Positions 21,280 to 34,160 are shown, counted from the first letter of the stretch. The stretch: 64,000 nt of DNA from Timema cristinae (GCA_039000515.1 JBCFYV010000218.1:36680-100679), one strand, 5' to 3'. Made by a program: numbers and translations. The notes: generated by a model not told the origin, from the letters alone.

Positions 21280-23235
21280 ACAAATGCGGGTATACATCTC
21301 GCCCTGTGACGGAAGGAGGCTACAAGTCCCTGTAAGGTCGTCAAACGCTAATTACTTTTATAAATACAAAACATATATTGTTGCGCCAAAAGTCCCGGGT
21401 TAGAATCCCGTATCCTGGTGTCAATGATGGAGTAAGCCTAAATAATAGCTTTGGCCGTTTTCACATTTCAACCCAGCGCAAATGATGCTACATCACTAAT
21501 TTTATTATTTTGTCTCTCTCTCACACTCGGGCAAAGATATCTAGATGGTGTTGTCAGTTGTCAATGACGCGTAAATGTGGATACACATTTCGACCTGTGA
21601 CGTAAGGGTCCCATAGAGGGTGACAACCGCTAAGTACTTCACATTTCAAACCCTGGCAAACGCTGGTACACTTTAACCTGATCAAAATCAGCTCTTATCT
21701 CACTCTTTCCCGAAGAGATTAGTTCGAATTCCTATCGTGCGTGTGTACTTAGGCCAGTTTCCTCCCTCATCGCCCATGTCTTGTGCCCCTGATGGGTAGT
21801 AAGACGCAGTTCTGAATACCGATAAGCTTAACTTCTTGGCTATTAGCGGGGGAGGTAGTGGGTATTGGATCCAGGTCAACTGTGTCACTTTGCCTTCACA
21901 CAAATGCAGGTACATTTTATATCTACCTCAGCCCAGATATTACTTAAGAATGTATGCAGTTATATATTATTTCATCAAAATATATTTGTGAACATTAAAT
22001 TCAAGTTACAAAATCAATATTACCTATGAAAGACTTATATACTACGCCAACAAAATATAGTTTCGAAAATTACATTATTTTTCTGTTGTTATGTGGCTTG
22101 AGGAATAAAACGGTTTTTTTCACTTTATATGTGGGTAGCAATCTACCGTCACAAAACATTGTATACTTGCATCGATGGTCACATGATCTAAGATGTCACT
22201 AAATGGCCGATGACAAAGTGTCCGGCGTTTGACTTTGTCACTACAATAAAATGCGGGTACACATTCTACCGGTCTTGAAAAATCTAGTCAACCAGCAAGA
22301 CCCCTTAAAACATGGTGGGGGTGCAAGAAGTAAGGCCGTTCTAAAGATATCGAAGTTTGACTTCCGGTGTGCACACCGTCTAAATTCGTATACTTGCATC
22401 GATGGTCACATGGTCTATGGCGTCACTAGATGGTCGATGATCCGACGTTTGAGGTAAAATGCGGGTACACATTCTACCTGGTCTAGAAAAATTTTGTCGA
22501 CTGGCAAAACCCCTTCGAAAATGATGGGGGTGCAGGAAGTACGACCGTTCTAAAGATATCGAGGCTCGAATCCCGGTGTATAAGCCGTCTAAATTGCCAC
22601 CTTTAAATATGGCAGCCTGTTATTGCGCAATAAAATTATTTCCGCATCGGTGATTCACGTAAAGGAGCCTGTAAGTATCGTTAGATTTCATTCGTGCTAG
22701 TAACCTCGGTGAACATGGTCGTGTCAGCCAGGGGGTCCGATATGCCGTGACGGGAATAGTGGTATCCATCCACTGCGTTCGTTTCATGCGGGTACACATC
22801 ACGCCCTACGACGGGAGGAGGTAGGGTTTAAATCCCCACCTGCAAGGCTGACAAACGATAATTTTATCTTTTAAACCCCGACAAATGGAGGTGCACATTT
22901 CGCCCGACCACAAATAAATCATCCGGCAATCTTGACTTTAAAAAAAAGATGAATTTTATTTGTGAGACAGAACCCTATATTTGATGCTGTGCCAAAGGAC
23001 CCGAGCTCGATTCCCGTGTCAATCTGGAGTAAGCATAAATAATAGCTTTGGCTATTTGAAACCACCTATATGTTTGCAACCCCCGTGAAAGCAATAGTTT
23101 AATTATTCTGCCTCAAAGGTTCCTGATTCGAATGCCGTGTTCAGGTGTCAATGAGGCGCAAGCTGAAAGGTCGGCAAACGCTAATTTCACCTTTCAAACC
23201 CTGACAAATGCCTGTGAACATTTCTCCTGATCTCA
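21280..23235. repeat. Cluster of diverged tRNA-derived repeats
   Basis: Recurrent blocks such as aaatgcgggtacacattcta (about 21,283, 21,570, 22,252, 22,460, 22,790, 23,200) alternate with tRNA-like blocks (tcccgggttagaatccc near 21,393; acccgagctcgattcccg near 22,992) and a cataaataatagctttggc tail (21,437; 23,033). At 22,160-22,600 a unit of about 210-227 bp is present twice in tandem. No coding potential. Confidence 0.6.
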
Positions 23236-23239
23236 CCAC

Positions 23240-23460
23240 GACTAAAAGGTGATCATTAGACGGGCTGATTAATCACATTTTTTTCTTTCACTCTAGACAG
23301 TTCCACCGACATACCATTTTTTTGCATGAAAACACGCATATTTTTTATTTTTTTTATGCACCCGGGATACTTTTTTATCCACCAGTACAATCCTTCGCCT
23401 ACTTGATTATTAGTTGTTTGAATATATATTTTAAATTGAAACCATCCGATTGTGTACATA
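23240..23460 (+). mobile_element. Relic of a second PolB element (3' flank of PolB)
   Basis: aaaaggtgatcattagacgg onward matches the bases just after the PolB stop at 17,458-17,690. It includes ctttcactctagacagttcc, ccgacataccattttt and tatgcacccggg. The polymerase itself is not present upstream. Confidence 0.7.
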
Positions 23461-23919
23461 TATTCAAATAAACTTTAAACTGGACTTGTAAATCAATACC
23501 ACGACAACTATTCCCACTACGGACTCAAGAAATTAATTATTGTTTCCTCTACACCTAAACATGTATAATTTACTTCAATGTATAAGATATATTCTATAAC
23601 TAACATATTTGTAAATAAATATTCTAATTATACTTTTCACGGCGTGAGCCAAATTTCTAAAACTTTTATTTGTGTGTAAATAAATATTCAAAGTATACTT
23701 TTTGTTGTATGAGATACATTTATAAATAAAACTTTCAGTACTAATAATTATATCGCTTTTAGCAGGAGAGACAGAACTTTATATTTGTTGATGTGCCAAA
23801 GATCCCAGGGTTTGAATCCTATGTCAATGTTCAATCCTTGGTCCCAGCAAAGATTGATCTGATTACCAAACCCTTCCTTCACCTCTGACAAGACGTGTAT
23901 TAATCACAACTTGTCAGAG

Positions 23920-24054
23920 GTGAGGAATGCCAGGCCACCACCATGGTTCGGATTCCACTTTAAACTGTAAGTCCTTCATTTCATCTCACAATCACCCTAC
24001 CATTACACATTAGCGTAAATGCGTATAACCCGAACGGGTAGTAAGATGCGGTGC

Positions 24055-24087
<33 letters not shown>

Positions 24088-24115
24088 TAATAATAATAAT
24101 AATAACAATAATAAT
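23920..24115 (+). repeat. SINE with (AAT)n tail
   Basis: Ends with gcgtataacccgaacgggta, gtaagatgcggtgc and then (aat)n at about 24,052-24,115. It is the inverted counterpart of 9,880-10,020. The 5' part also has an inverted pair, cacctctgacaag / cttgtcagaggtg, at 23,880-23,932. Confidence 0.7.
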
Positions 24116-24699
24116 ATGTCAATCGGGAGTATATTATCTTTGGCTATTTGAATCTACATAGAACGCTGAAACGTAACGAGGTTTTAGGCTTAGAGGCATT
24201 CACAGGGCTACGACCCGTTGCTTCATATGACTCGGGGTTCATGACTTCGTCGTTGGCACTCTCTTTCATCATTGGGTTGTTGAGACATAAAATTTTCCAC
24301 AGAGAGGCATCTGACCCTCCACGCTCAACATTTCCACACCTCGTCCGTGACACATAGGTAGCGGCGGGGAGAGGCTGAAAAGAGAAATGAAGTGGAAGAG
24401 GGGTAATACGAGATGCGGGGAAGTGAAAGGAGGGTCTGCTCAAATTCAATGGTACGCTGCCAGTGGGAAAGGTTGTGCTGCCTCGGACTGCACGTTCCCT
24501 CACGAGTAGGGTTGGTGAAAGGAGGAAGGAGTGGGTAGTGAGGGGAAGTGAAAGGGGGTATCGCGACTGCTAGCTGCTTGGTGGCCACACTCATCTCCAA
24601 GCAACCGGCCAGAGAAGATGCTAGCAATGCCGCGCCCCTTACGCGCTCTGCGCCCTGTCAGCTTTTCAACGGTCACACTCTATTCTCTGCTCCCGGACA

Positions 24700-24995
24700 A
24701 AGAGGATGCTCACTAGGGATGTCGCTCAGTGCTGTGGATCACATTTTAATAAAAAACTCCAACGCCCCATCCCAATCCTAACCAATGAGCACAAATAAAA
24801 AAGCAATAAGTATACATAAAAAACAAGAACCAACATGTCTGGAAAAGGGGTTTGGGGGAGGGGAAAACCAACAGCCAATCAGAGAGCGAAAACAACATTG
24901 CGTAGCAACCAATCAGAGAACGACATTGTGTATCATCACAATACACACTCTCTCCACGTTGGAGTCAAAGGTCAAATAGGACTGATAGGTCCAGC
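24700..24995 (-). mobile_element. Degenerate right TIR of a second PolB element
   Basis: Colinear with 20,790-21,245. It keeps the gtcgc-agcacct / gtcgctcagtgctgt block, aaaaactccaacgcccc against aaaaactccgacacccc, then accaacatgt, two ccaatcagaga CCAAT sites, and aaggtcaaatagga near the end. With 23,240-23,460 it marks an older, mostly deleted copy in the same orientation as the larger element. Confidence 0.6.
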
Positions 24996-25230
24996 TGGGT
25001 AGTCTCCTTTGTTAAGCGTACATATATTTTTTTTAAAGGAGAAAACTGGCTGAATAATTCAAGGCGGTATCTATGGTTGAGATCCAAGAGTCAGCTATTA
25101 CCCAGTTCGACCTGAACTTTATACTAAATATTTGGATACTGGGAGATTGTTTGACTCCCTAGACTAGACTATAAATACTGTCCCTAATGTTTCGAACTCA
25201 GCTGTCGCGTCAAAGTGTCATGATTACAAC

Positions 25231-25389
25231 CTGAAAGTAGAAGTCCATACACTCTTGCAGAGCGGAGCCCTCTGGGAAGCACTTGTACTTGCTCATGAGG
25301 AAACCTAGGGCGTAGTTACGGTCCGCGTGGTCCCGCTCGGACATGAACACGGCATTATTGAACTCGATACTCTCCCCTCCCGCCATTCT
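25231..25389 (-). CDS. GLS: Glutaminase (GLS) exon, substrate-site Glu and Tyr
   Basis: Glutaminase hydrolyses glutamine to glutamate and ammonia, normally in mitochondria. This 159-base exon encodes RMAGGESIEFNNAVFM, then SERDHADRNYALGF, KCFPEGSALQ and MDFYFQ. These match the conserved SERxxxDRN block (catalytic/substrate Glu and Asn) and the DFYFQ Tyr of animal kidney-type glutaminase. The acceptor is TTCTTTACAG and the donor CAG|GTTGTA, both in phase 0. It follows the exon at 26,385-26,506 in frame. The next exons (expected to begin with a CSIEVTCES-like stretch) are not found at lower coordinates in this window; 21,000-25,200 holds only repeats. Confidence 0.93.
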
Positions 25390-25699
25390 CTGTAAAGAAG
25401 AAACAACCAACTCTATAAGAACATTCATTAGTGTAGATTCAAACGTTCACTGAAAAACAAGCGAAGACCAGAACCATAATAAAGTGGAAAGCTCTAAGGC
25501 TGGGTCTATATTCTTGCGCGGCGCATAGCCCAGTCAATTTAGATCGTTTTAATATGACCGTAACCCGTAAAAAAATAATGTAAAGCTGAATTTTGGGACA
25601 TTGATACTACTGGCCTTAGTGAACAACATATTAAAATTCTTGGACATTCTCGTCTTCGCGTCTTTTATTTTTAGGCCTCCAGTACCCTCTAAAACAATT

Positions 25700-25929
25700 A
25701 CAGTAGCCCCATGGCTTCTTTGATGCTGAGTGACAGCTGCCGGCTTTGAAAAGTTACCAGACCAAATTACGCATACCTACGCTGAACCATAATATGTACT
25801 GCAAAAACATGTGTTTAGCGTCTGTCACTTCTGACAGTCAACATTTAGGTAGGTATATACCTAAATGTTGACTATCAGAAGTCAGCTGTGAACTCTCAGT
25901 CTACACCAAAGAAGCCATGGGGCTACTGT
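25700..25929. mobile_element. MITE-like inverted-repeat element
   Basis: Ends are acagtagccccatggcttct and its inverse. A second internal palindrome (tcaacatttaggtaggtata and its inverse) sits around 25,855. Length 230 bp, no coding capacity. Lies in a GLS intron. Target duplication not clear. Confidence 0.65.
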
Positions 25930-26384
25930 AGCCGCGCAAAAACAGAAATACCAGTGATAACAATATGGCGCCGGAGCGTGTGGCCACAAACAACAATCTA
26001 GCCAGGTATAGCATTCTTTGACACTTTCCTTTTTCTCCCTTTTGTGTTTTTGTGTCTCCTGTTTACGGAAGTTGCTTTGGGTGTTTCACACTCCCTCTAG
26101 ATTAATTCCGATAGAACGAAACCTAGATCAAGGGATTGGGTGGTAATGATCAATTCTTTTTAAGAGACAGTCATTACCTCTTTGTCTGATGGCAGAAATG
26201 TAACGTATGATCTGTGTCGTTCTTTTCACTGTAAAAGTTTTATTATTTACGTTCTCTTTTATGTTTGTCCATCACTATTATCTGTACCCTTCGTATATAT
26301 ATAAGCTCGTTACTCAAAAAGAGAGAAGAAGATTTCCTTAAATAAATAAACACTAAAATAGTATGTTTATTCTCTGTTTCTTAC

Positions 26385-26506
26385 CCTCAAATAGTTAAGT
26401 AAAAAGTCAAACTTTTCTGGCAGAGTCATCTTTGGCTTTAACAAAGTTTGCAATAAAGCACACACCATTATTGCACCAGCATTTACCATTGGGTTGTGAG
26501 GTTTAT
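26385..26506 (-). CDS. GLS: Glutaminase (GLS) exon, NPMVNAGA block
   Basis: 122 bases, acceptor TTACAG and donor AGG|GTAAGA. It starts by completing an Asn codon from the exon at 33,297 and reads KPHNPMVNAGAIMVC, then LPEKFDFLLNYLR. NPMVNAGAI is the signature of glutaminases and contains the substrate-binding Asn. Phase and sequence join both neighbouring exons. Part of the same minus-strand gene as 25,231-40,258. Confidence 0.93.
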
Positions 26507-27834
26507 CTGTAAGAAATATATTAAATTTATGATTAATTATATACTTATTGATTAGTATATATCTAGCGGTAGTGGTTGATTTATGAGTTGTCTATAAAAA
26601 TCAATTAAGAGATATGATGGCATTGAGACAAACATTCCAAAAGGCTATTTAAATAAAAGTATGTCTATTTTCGAAGATGGTCAAACACACATTTTATTTG
26701 GTATTCTTGGAGTTTTGATGGCCCCTAAGATTATTTTATATACAGGCTATAACATAAACTATTACAGAACTGCTAGACAAAATAGTGGGTGTTTGTTTTT
26801 TGTTAAAGATAATAGAATTTGGAAGAGGTGTACCAGAATTTATGTAGAGAGAGAGAGAAAGGGAAGTAAGTGAGGAAAAAATACCTTCATTACAACTTAC
26901 CGCAATTCAAACCTCAGCCTTCCGGTCCCCATAAAAACAAGACAAAATGCACTTGATGTTTATACCTAGAATCAAGCCATAGTCTTTCAGTGATGGATGC
27001 TCTGCGTGCAGAATTAAATGCCTCAACCCTCTTGATTAATTTGGTCGACAACAATAAGAATGGTTACCATAAACGTCGTAAAGTGACGTGTGGCAGTGGA
27101 GGAAATGGTATTATGGGGATCAATCAGTCATTCATTACAAGCATTTGAGCAATGAATTCAAAATGTAGTTAGGCAATTTGGTATAATACTGGCTTGATCG
27201 AGTACGTTTCATCGGTCCTGTTGCACTAGTGCAGCCTAGAGCTACCAACAAGATTTGTTTCAAACCTCATATGGGGAGACGTTTGTCTTCACGAGTTTCA
27301 ATTTGAAAATGACAAGATTGAGAACAGAGTACATTTCCATTGTATGAATTGATTGTCTTTTGTTTTCTACTGCAAAACTGGTTACACACTCAAAACATTT
27401 TAACTTAGAGACATAGCGCTTTTACTTTGGCAAACATAGAATTTACTAAATATTCTCGACTTCCCAATAATTAAAAGTTTAGACAAAGAAAAGCAAAGAA
27501 CGTTAAGCTACAGTGATGATATCTAGTGGCGTGCTTTGTGCTAAGTTAAATAGTTGACTGCTGTAATTTAATTATATATTAGATTATTAGGTAAGTGTTT
27601 ATTAATTTGTATCATAAGTGTCCTACTCCACAGCAATCACACTACTTGCATAGTCGGATTCCATTTTTACATAGCACAATTACATTAAAAGAAGGTTGAG
27701 ACAGTAATAACTTAAAATTCTAACAGACTTTAAATATACACAAGAAAGTAAATCTTCAATTTTGGTTATGCCCATCTACAATCAATCTTCCTCACTTGTC
27801 AAAGGCGTACTCATTATGTCTGTCAAATAAAATT

Positions 27835-30775
27835 ACGTATCTCCCTAAATTGAAACACGTCGGTGTTCAAAAATATTGCCTTTTGATAAATACTGTAGCA
27901 AATATCAAAGAAAAGTATTAATATTATCATATTCATGAATAAAAAACTTTCACGCATGCTCTCTGCCATCGGATGATGTCGGATAAATTTACATACTCTT
28001 GCCATCTGTGTACAAGAAAATATAGTAAAGTACATCTATATAACCAATTCTCATTAAAATAATAGCTGAGCCTAAATAATATAATCATACCAGATATATT
28101 TAAATAAAAGATGCCTTAGTATCTACTCACCATTTCAAGATGTTCTTGGATTTATTTGCCACGTACGGGAAAAGAAAAATTATTCAATGATGGCTGCCAC
28201 ACGCACTATCACAACTACATCTGATGAAGGAAAGAAGAGTGTATTGAGATCGACACACTGACACAGTGCACGCCTGAGAAGACTGGCGGCAATTCAAGGA
28301 ACCATGTTTCCCCCTTTACCTGCAAGCGGCAGTCCCTGGTTCACTTCTCTTTCCCCCCGCCTTCGTCCGTCTTTCTTCCTTTCTATATTCCTGAGTTTAT
28401 CACCCTTTTTGCTTTGTTCCGTTCGAATCAGACTTGTGACTATATATAGGGCTGCTCTCAGGTTCACATTATACCCGTTCTACTACAACCCAGAGTCAAA
28501 GGAGGAACTTCTGCACCTTCACGCAACGAGGAAAACGACGACCATGAAGTATTGGCCGTTAGATCCACCGCTGCCTAGGCCAGGATGACTTACTTGGAGC
28601 ACTTAAGTATCCTGGAAAACGTCGTCAAGTCCTTATTACTTAGAGTATAGTTTTGTTAAAAAAAAATAGACAATGTTTATCGAGACATTTTGATATGTTC
28701 TGTCGAAGCCGATTTTTAGTTTGTTTAATTTTATGGACAATTAATTCATTTCAAGTCTTGTAGACTTCAAGATGGAAAAGGTTCAGTAAATTGGTTAAAT
28801 ATTGTGTCCTGCAATCTGAAGGACAAGTCCTTTTTGACTTAGTATATCAGTCCTAGCTACTATTTTCCCCTGTGTCCTTATGATACAGTCTTTACATTAT
28901 GAGCCTTAGGCTTAGAAAGTAGTAATGTGTTAATCATAGACTTGCTAACTTCTACAAGTTCCATTAATTTATTTTTAGCCAATGTTTCTCATGACGTCGT
29001 GCACGTCATGTGCATCTGTTTAATATTTGGATGGCTACAACCATGCTGTCTGTCTTGTTTTCCATATCATAGTTGGGTTAATGGAAATCTATATTTTGAG
29101 TTAGTCAAATAGTCACGCTTCACGTGCAGTATTAGCTTCGGTGAGCAAAATGTGGAACTGCACTAAAGTCATAGTCGGGGTCCACGCAAATAATACCTTT
29201 TTCTTTACCTGTTGTTTGGCTCCTATTGTTTGTGTTGCTCTTAGTGCAATTGCTATTAGAATTTTACGTACTATTGAATGCTCTGGCGGCACCGAGAGGG
29301 AAAGAGACCAGCCATAGTACTAGTTTGTTGACACCCGTTTATTAGCCATCGACCGCTGTTATCAACAGATCCTTCTGTTGTTTATCATTATCCGAAATGT
29401 TTAAAGGATATTATCTTTAAACCCAATCAAGCAAACTGATCAAAATTCATATGTATACCTCGTTCAATGCCTTTTGTTAGTAACTGTTTAGTTGTTTTCT
29501 CATTTAGAAAACTTTTACCTGTAGCCTTGCGCCTAAACAGCCCTTGTAGCTACAGTCTAATCATCACATTTCACAAAATCTTATTGTTTGCATCAAGCTT
29601 CAAAAGTATAACCTGTAATATTATTGTAATTCTTAATTTTGGTTATTTCAGTTTTATTTAAAATAAATATATTTATTGTTACTAATTTATCTTGTTCAAT
29701 TTAAATTTCAATCTGTTTTACCACGTCATCTAATTAGCCCAGTAGGGATATTAGGTTACATAATGAGACTTGTCCTTCGGACTGGAGGACACAATGTTTA
29801 ACCAATAAAATAAACCTTTTAACTTTGAAGTCAACAAGACTTGAAGTGGATTAACTGTTCATTCGACATGATATCAAAACAAATTAAAATCATCTCCAAC
29901 TATATACAGAATTACAAAACATGTCTAAGTACACATTGTATAGTTTTACAACAAAAACTAGACTCTAAGTCATAAGGACTCAATGATGTTTACAGAATAC
30001 TTAAGCGATTGAAGTATGTCATCCTGGCCAGGGCGGTGGTGGATCTGACGGCCATTACTTCATGGTCGTCGTTTTCTTCGTTGCGTGATGGTGTAGAAGT
30101 ACCTCCTTCGACGCTGTGTTGTAGTAGAATGGGTATAATGTGGACCTGAGAGCAGCCCTATATATACTCCAAAATCTGATATGAACGGAACAAAACAAAA
30201 AGGGTGTTAAACTCAGGAATATAGAAAAGAAGAGAGACGGATGAAGGCGGGTGAAAGGAAAAAGAACCAGGGACAGCCGCTTGTGGGGAAAGGGGAAAAC
30301 ATAGTTCCATGGACTGCTGCTAATCTTCTCTGACGGGAAGTGGGTCAGTGTGTCGATCTCAATATACACTTCATTTCTTGGTCAGATGTAGTTACGATAA
30401 CATGTGTGGCAACCATCATTGAATAATTTTCTTTCCTAAGGCGTGGCGAATGAATCAAAGAACATCTTGAAATGGTGAGTAGATACTAAGGCATCTTCTA
30501 TTTAAATATATCTGATTTGATTATATTATTTAGGCTCAGCTATTATTTTTATGAGAATTTCTGAGATAGACGTCCTTTATATATTTTCTTGTAAGCAGCA
30601 TGGCAAGTGTATGTAAATTCATCCGACATCATCCAGAGAGCATGCATTAAAGTATTTTATTCATAAATATGAAAATATTAATCCTCTTCTTTGATATCTG
30701 CTACCTTATTTATCAAAAAGGAAATATTTTTTGAACAACCACGTGTTTCAATTTAGGAAGACACATAATTATATG
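27835..30775. mobile_element. 2.9 kb inverted-repeat element in GLS intron
   Basis: Arms of about 1.0 kb (27,835-28,860 and 29,755-30,775) are inverted copies, recognisable by gccttagtatctactcacca / its inverse, by actacaaccca and acgacgaccatgaag, and by gaaggacaagtc. Each arm carries a TATA box (tatatataggg) followed by a ctctcagg initiator-like site, directed toward the centre. Short Pro/Ser/Leu-rich open frames in the arms are not convincingly coding. The ~0.9 kb centre has no recognisable gene. It could be a foldback element, or two LTRs in opposite orientation. Confidence 0.7.
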
Positions 30776-31224
30776 TGATTGCATCTTGTCCGGGGCAATA
30801 AACTTTGAGGTAGATTACTTTTCAAATACATTAATATTACTTCTTTCTTTCGTAAATTATCAAAATATTGAGATTTTAATTGTAGCTGTCCAATCTATCT
30901 GATTGACAGGCTACAATCAATTCACCGCAACAATCTTTTTTTGCCTGTTGTTTACAAATACAGGTTTGCCTTTGATGTCGTCGATCAAGATTGTTTCAAC
31001 CAAATGCTCTACAGCAATAATTGTTGACAAATACTTATTCTGTAAAATGCATGTTATAAAATTCGGTTAAATAGTGTGGTGATGTGGTACAAGAGGCCAA
31101 AAGTGTGGTGTTTATGTAACAACCGATAGAAAAATGTATAATCTTGCTCGAATTTCTGGAGATCACCAACTTGAACCACTAGCAGCGTAAGATCTATTTA
31201 GTAACAACACTGGCTATAACAACA

Positions 31225-31252
31225 AACAACAACAACAACAACAACAACATAA
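31225..31252. repeat. (AAC)n microsatellite
   Basis: Repeated aac triplets in a GLS intron. Confidence 0.9.
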
Positions 31253-31362
31253 TGTCAATATTATTAATTATTCTATAACTACTATTTCTTATTTCTTATT
31301 ATTTATTTATTTAGCGCTTTTATTTATTCTTTCATATCCGTTTATCAGTTATAAGAAAATCA

Positions 31363-32353
31363 TGGGAGGATATTACTACAAGGCTGAACAAAATTATACG
31401 AAGAAGTGTCTCCTCCAACTGCGACGCTATACAACATAAGCATATTGACAACTTACACCAAGTAGTTTATCGTAAGAGACGTTCAATTATAGAAAAATTG
31501 CCTAAAAACCTCGATGAAACCATTGCATTGGTAAGTGAAAAATAACAATCGCTAACATTGGGAAGGCAAGAAAAGTTCGTGTTCGTGTATGAGAGGATGG
31601 TCTGTGCGACTTGTAAAATAAATTTCGAAATTCTGTGTGATCCAGATGTTCTATTATTTGCCGATGGAACTTTCAAGTATGCTCCCAAGTGGTTCTACCA
31701 AATGTACACAGTGCATGGCTACAGAAATGGAAATTACTTGCCGTTGGTGTTTTTTTTTTAAATGGGAAGACTTAACAACATTACGTCAATGCGTTCACAT
31801 TTCTCAGAAGTTTGTGTTTAGATCAAGGCTTGCAGCTCACACCAAAAATTGTGACTCTTGACTTTGAGGTTGCTGCTCACAACTCAATACGCCAGGTGTT
31901 TCCTACTTGTGAAATTTGAGGATGCAGATGCAGGCATGGTTCCGGAATATAAATTGCATGGAGCAACTAAGAACTGAGTATACGAAATAAAACGAATCGG
32001 GGTACTGGTTAAGATCATTTTTCGGACTATCCTACGTGGAACTTGTTAGTAATGCTCCAAATTCTAAGTTTTTAAAACTTGCTGATTACGTTTTTGACAA
32101 TTATATTTCTGAGGACGCCAATTTCCCTCCAACTATGCGGGCGTCGAGGCAAATGAATGACCCACGAACTACGAATGGGCCTGAGTCATTCCACTCACAT
32201 TACAACTCCCAATTTTATAGTACACATCCTTGCATATGGCTAGTCATTGGGGACCTTAAGGAGATTCAAGTGAAAACTTGCATCAAAATCAATAGCGATG
32301 TGCGTGAACATAGGTCAGTGACACAAAAAAGGCACTTCATGCTCAAATCGTAG
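31363..32353 (+). pseudogene. MULE transposase remnant
   Basis: Pieces in different frames follow the order of a Mutator-like (MULE) DDE transposase as found next to FLYWCH domains. First is an HQVVYRKRR segment with LPKNLDE (about 31,440-31,540). Then comes a catalytic-core start LLFADGTFKYAPKWFYQMYT (about 31,650-31,710). Next is VTLDFEVAAHNSIRQVFP near 31,850-31,900. Last is a C-terminal part with MRASRQMNDPRTTNGPESFH and YNSQF (32,036-32,353). In the family this enzyme cuts and pastes the element. Frameshifts near 31,755 and 31,910 and stops break it. Lies antisense inside a GLS intron. Confidence 0.75.
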
Positions 32354-33296
32354 AATTGTGGAGTCAGTACGATTCAGGCACCATATCGCTCACTCAATTG
32401 GTTATGAAAATCGGCCAAAAGAAGAAAACTGTAGGTTTAATATGATTTCATAATGTTGTACAGCTTGTATTGACTATGATTTTGACCAAATGGAAATGAT
32501 TTTTATAAATTTAACTAAAGATTTCAACTAAATAAAGATTAGTGGCTATCTGTAAGCATTTGATGTGAACGTTTAAATTGAAGTTACTAAACTAATTATT
32601 GAAAATAAATTGTTTATTCAAAACTCAATAAACCTGTTCTACCTGTGGTTGGGCACGATGATTAAATACAAGTGTTAGGTGCGATTAAACTATAAATACG
32701 ATGAATCAATTGACGCCCAATGATTTTGATATTGTAGTCATATTATTTGAAACTAGCAATCCCGCACGGCGTTGCCTGTGACCCAACAAATTTTTGTTAA
32801 AAATAGCATAATTAAAAAGCTATTTAAAAATTTAAAAATCCAGCTTCAAGGTGCATTCGAACCCCCTTCCGTCCACCTATGTTAAAAATGTCAGATCTCT
32901 ACGTGCCGTAGATTTGACTGGGCATCACATACAAACAAACACTTCCTTTTATTATTATATAGATTATATTATCTCCTTGACATTTAATTGAAAACCGTAT
33001 TTGTAAAAAAAGAATAAAATAAACACAATGCATTTTAAGAGTGCGCGTCCGACAAGTGGGCGTGACTGATTGTAGACAAGCCATTAGCCAAAATATACTT
33101 TAATTTTACGTTCCCAACATTTCGTATTTATAAAGTAAAAACTTAACGATGGGAATTCACAATTCTTGTATCTGGTCTCACTCACTGCCTGCTCTAGTAT
33201 AACCAACCAGTGGTAGCCCTGGGTGCGTCACCTCCCGATGGACAACAATGGAACTCCAGTGAAGAAGGAAGAAAGGTAGACCTACTTAGTACTTAC

Positions 33297-33412
33297 TCTG
33301 TGAATCCAACACCAGCTCGTTAAACATTCGGCCGCTGGGCTCCTGACCCACGTAGGTGTGAACTTTCTCATTCCCGAGCTCCTCCAAGGTGATTGCATAC
33401 GTCAGGGGCTTA
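33297..33412 (-). CDS. GLS: Glutaminase (GLS) exon, SxxK lysine and EPSG block
   Basis: 116 bases, acceptor TGTGCTTAG and donor CAGA|GTAAGT. It begins with one base completing a Ser codon and reads KPLTYAITLEELGNE, then VHTYVGQEPSGRMFNELVL. The K is the lysine of the beta-lactamase-like SxxK catalytic motif, whose serine is in the previous exon (37,895-38,022). YVGQEPSG is a glutaminase signature. Ends in phase 1, matching the exon at 26,385-26,506. Confidence 0.93.
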
Positions 33413-33448
33413 CTAAGCACACACATGACTTACACAATATCTCACAAC

Positions 33449-33636
33449 CTAGGTCAATACATTTTTAGTGATCTTAAATAGCCAGATGGTAATCTGTTTT
33501 TCCATGAATTGCCTCTCAACGTCCGTTAGGGCTACCCGCGACACAGTGAGATAGAACAGGATGAAGTCAGGCATGTATTGGAGTCGGGAGAGTAACTCCG
33601 CTATGGCACTGGTTTGAGGGCGGAGCGGCGCTCCGG
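33449..33636 (-). CDS. Unassigned candidate exon
   Basis: Just upstream of the GLS exon at 33,297, a good acceptor (GTAAATCAG) opens a 62-codon stretch reading AGAPLRPQTSAIAELLSRLQ and then MPDFILFYLTVSRVALTDVE, ending at a stop at 33,449. It looks like genuine protein sequence, but its phase does not fit the GLS exon chain and I do not recognise the family. It could be a terminal exon of another transcript, an alternative GLS end through an unseen exon, or transposon-derived. Confidence 0.3.
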
Positions 33637-34049
33637 CTGATTTACAGCATAAAATATAATTTTATCTGGAAATTAATCTTGTTTGTCTTTAAATGTGGAT
33701 GTAAGCCCACGGAAATCTTTATTTAATGATGATTGAAAGTGAATTAAATTAATGATAGTTAGGATAGATGTCCATTTAAATCATAATGAAAGACAGAGTG
33801 TCTATTCTAATTTTGTTTACAACCCATCAACACTACAAATGGCACTACACCCCTGGATACATTAGATTAATTTAACGTAAATCCACCAGAATTTGTCTTG
33901 GAATAGGGAGGGGGTTAGAGGGAGGACTTAAGGTAAGGCTAGCAGTGTTGAAAATCAGCCTTGAAGGGACCAGCTTGATTTACGCTAATACCCATGAATC
34001 CCCACGACAAAGTGACTTCTTCTAATTGGATAACGAAAACACGTGTAAA

Positions 34050-34160
34050 TTTAGCCCTCCAAAACACGCAATGGTGGGCAAAAGCATCTGTCTCGTCTAG
34101 ATTGGTCTGCCATTGATGAGGACAGGGTTCAAACCCCAGCCATCTGGAAACACGTGTTTT
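34050..34160 (+). repeat. tRNA-like SINE fragment
   Basis: Contains A-box-like caatggtgggcaaaagcatc and a B-box-like gggttcaaacccc, followed by a T-rich region. Diverged. Confidence 0.45.
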
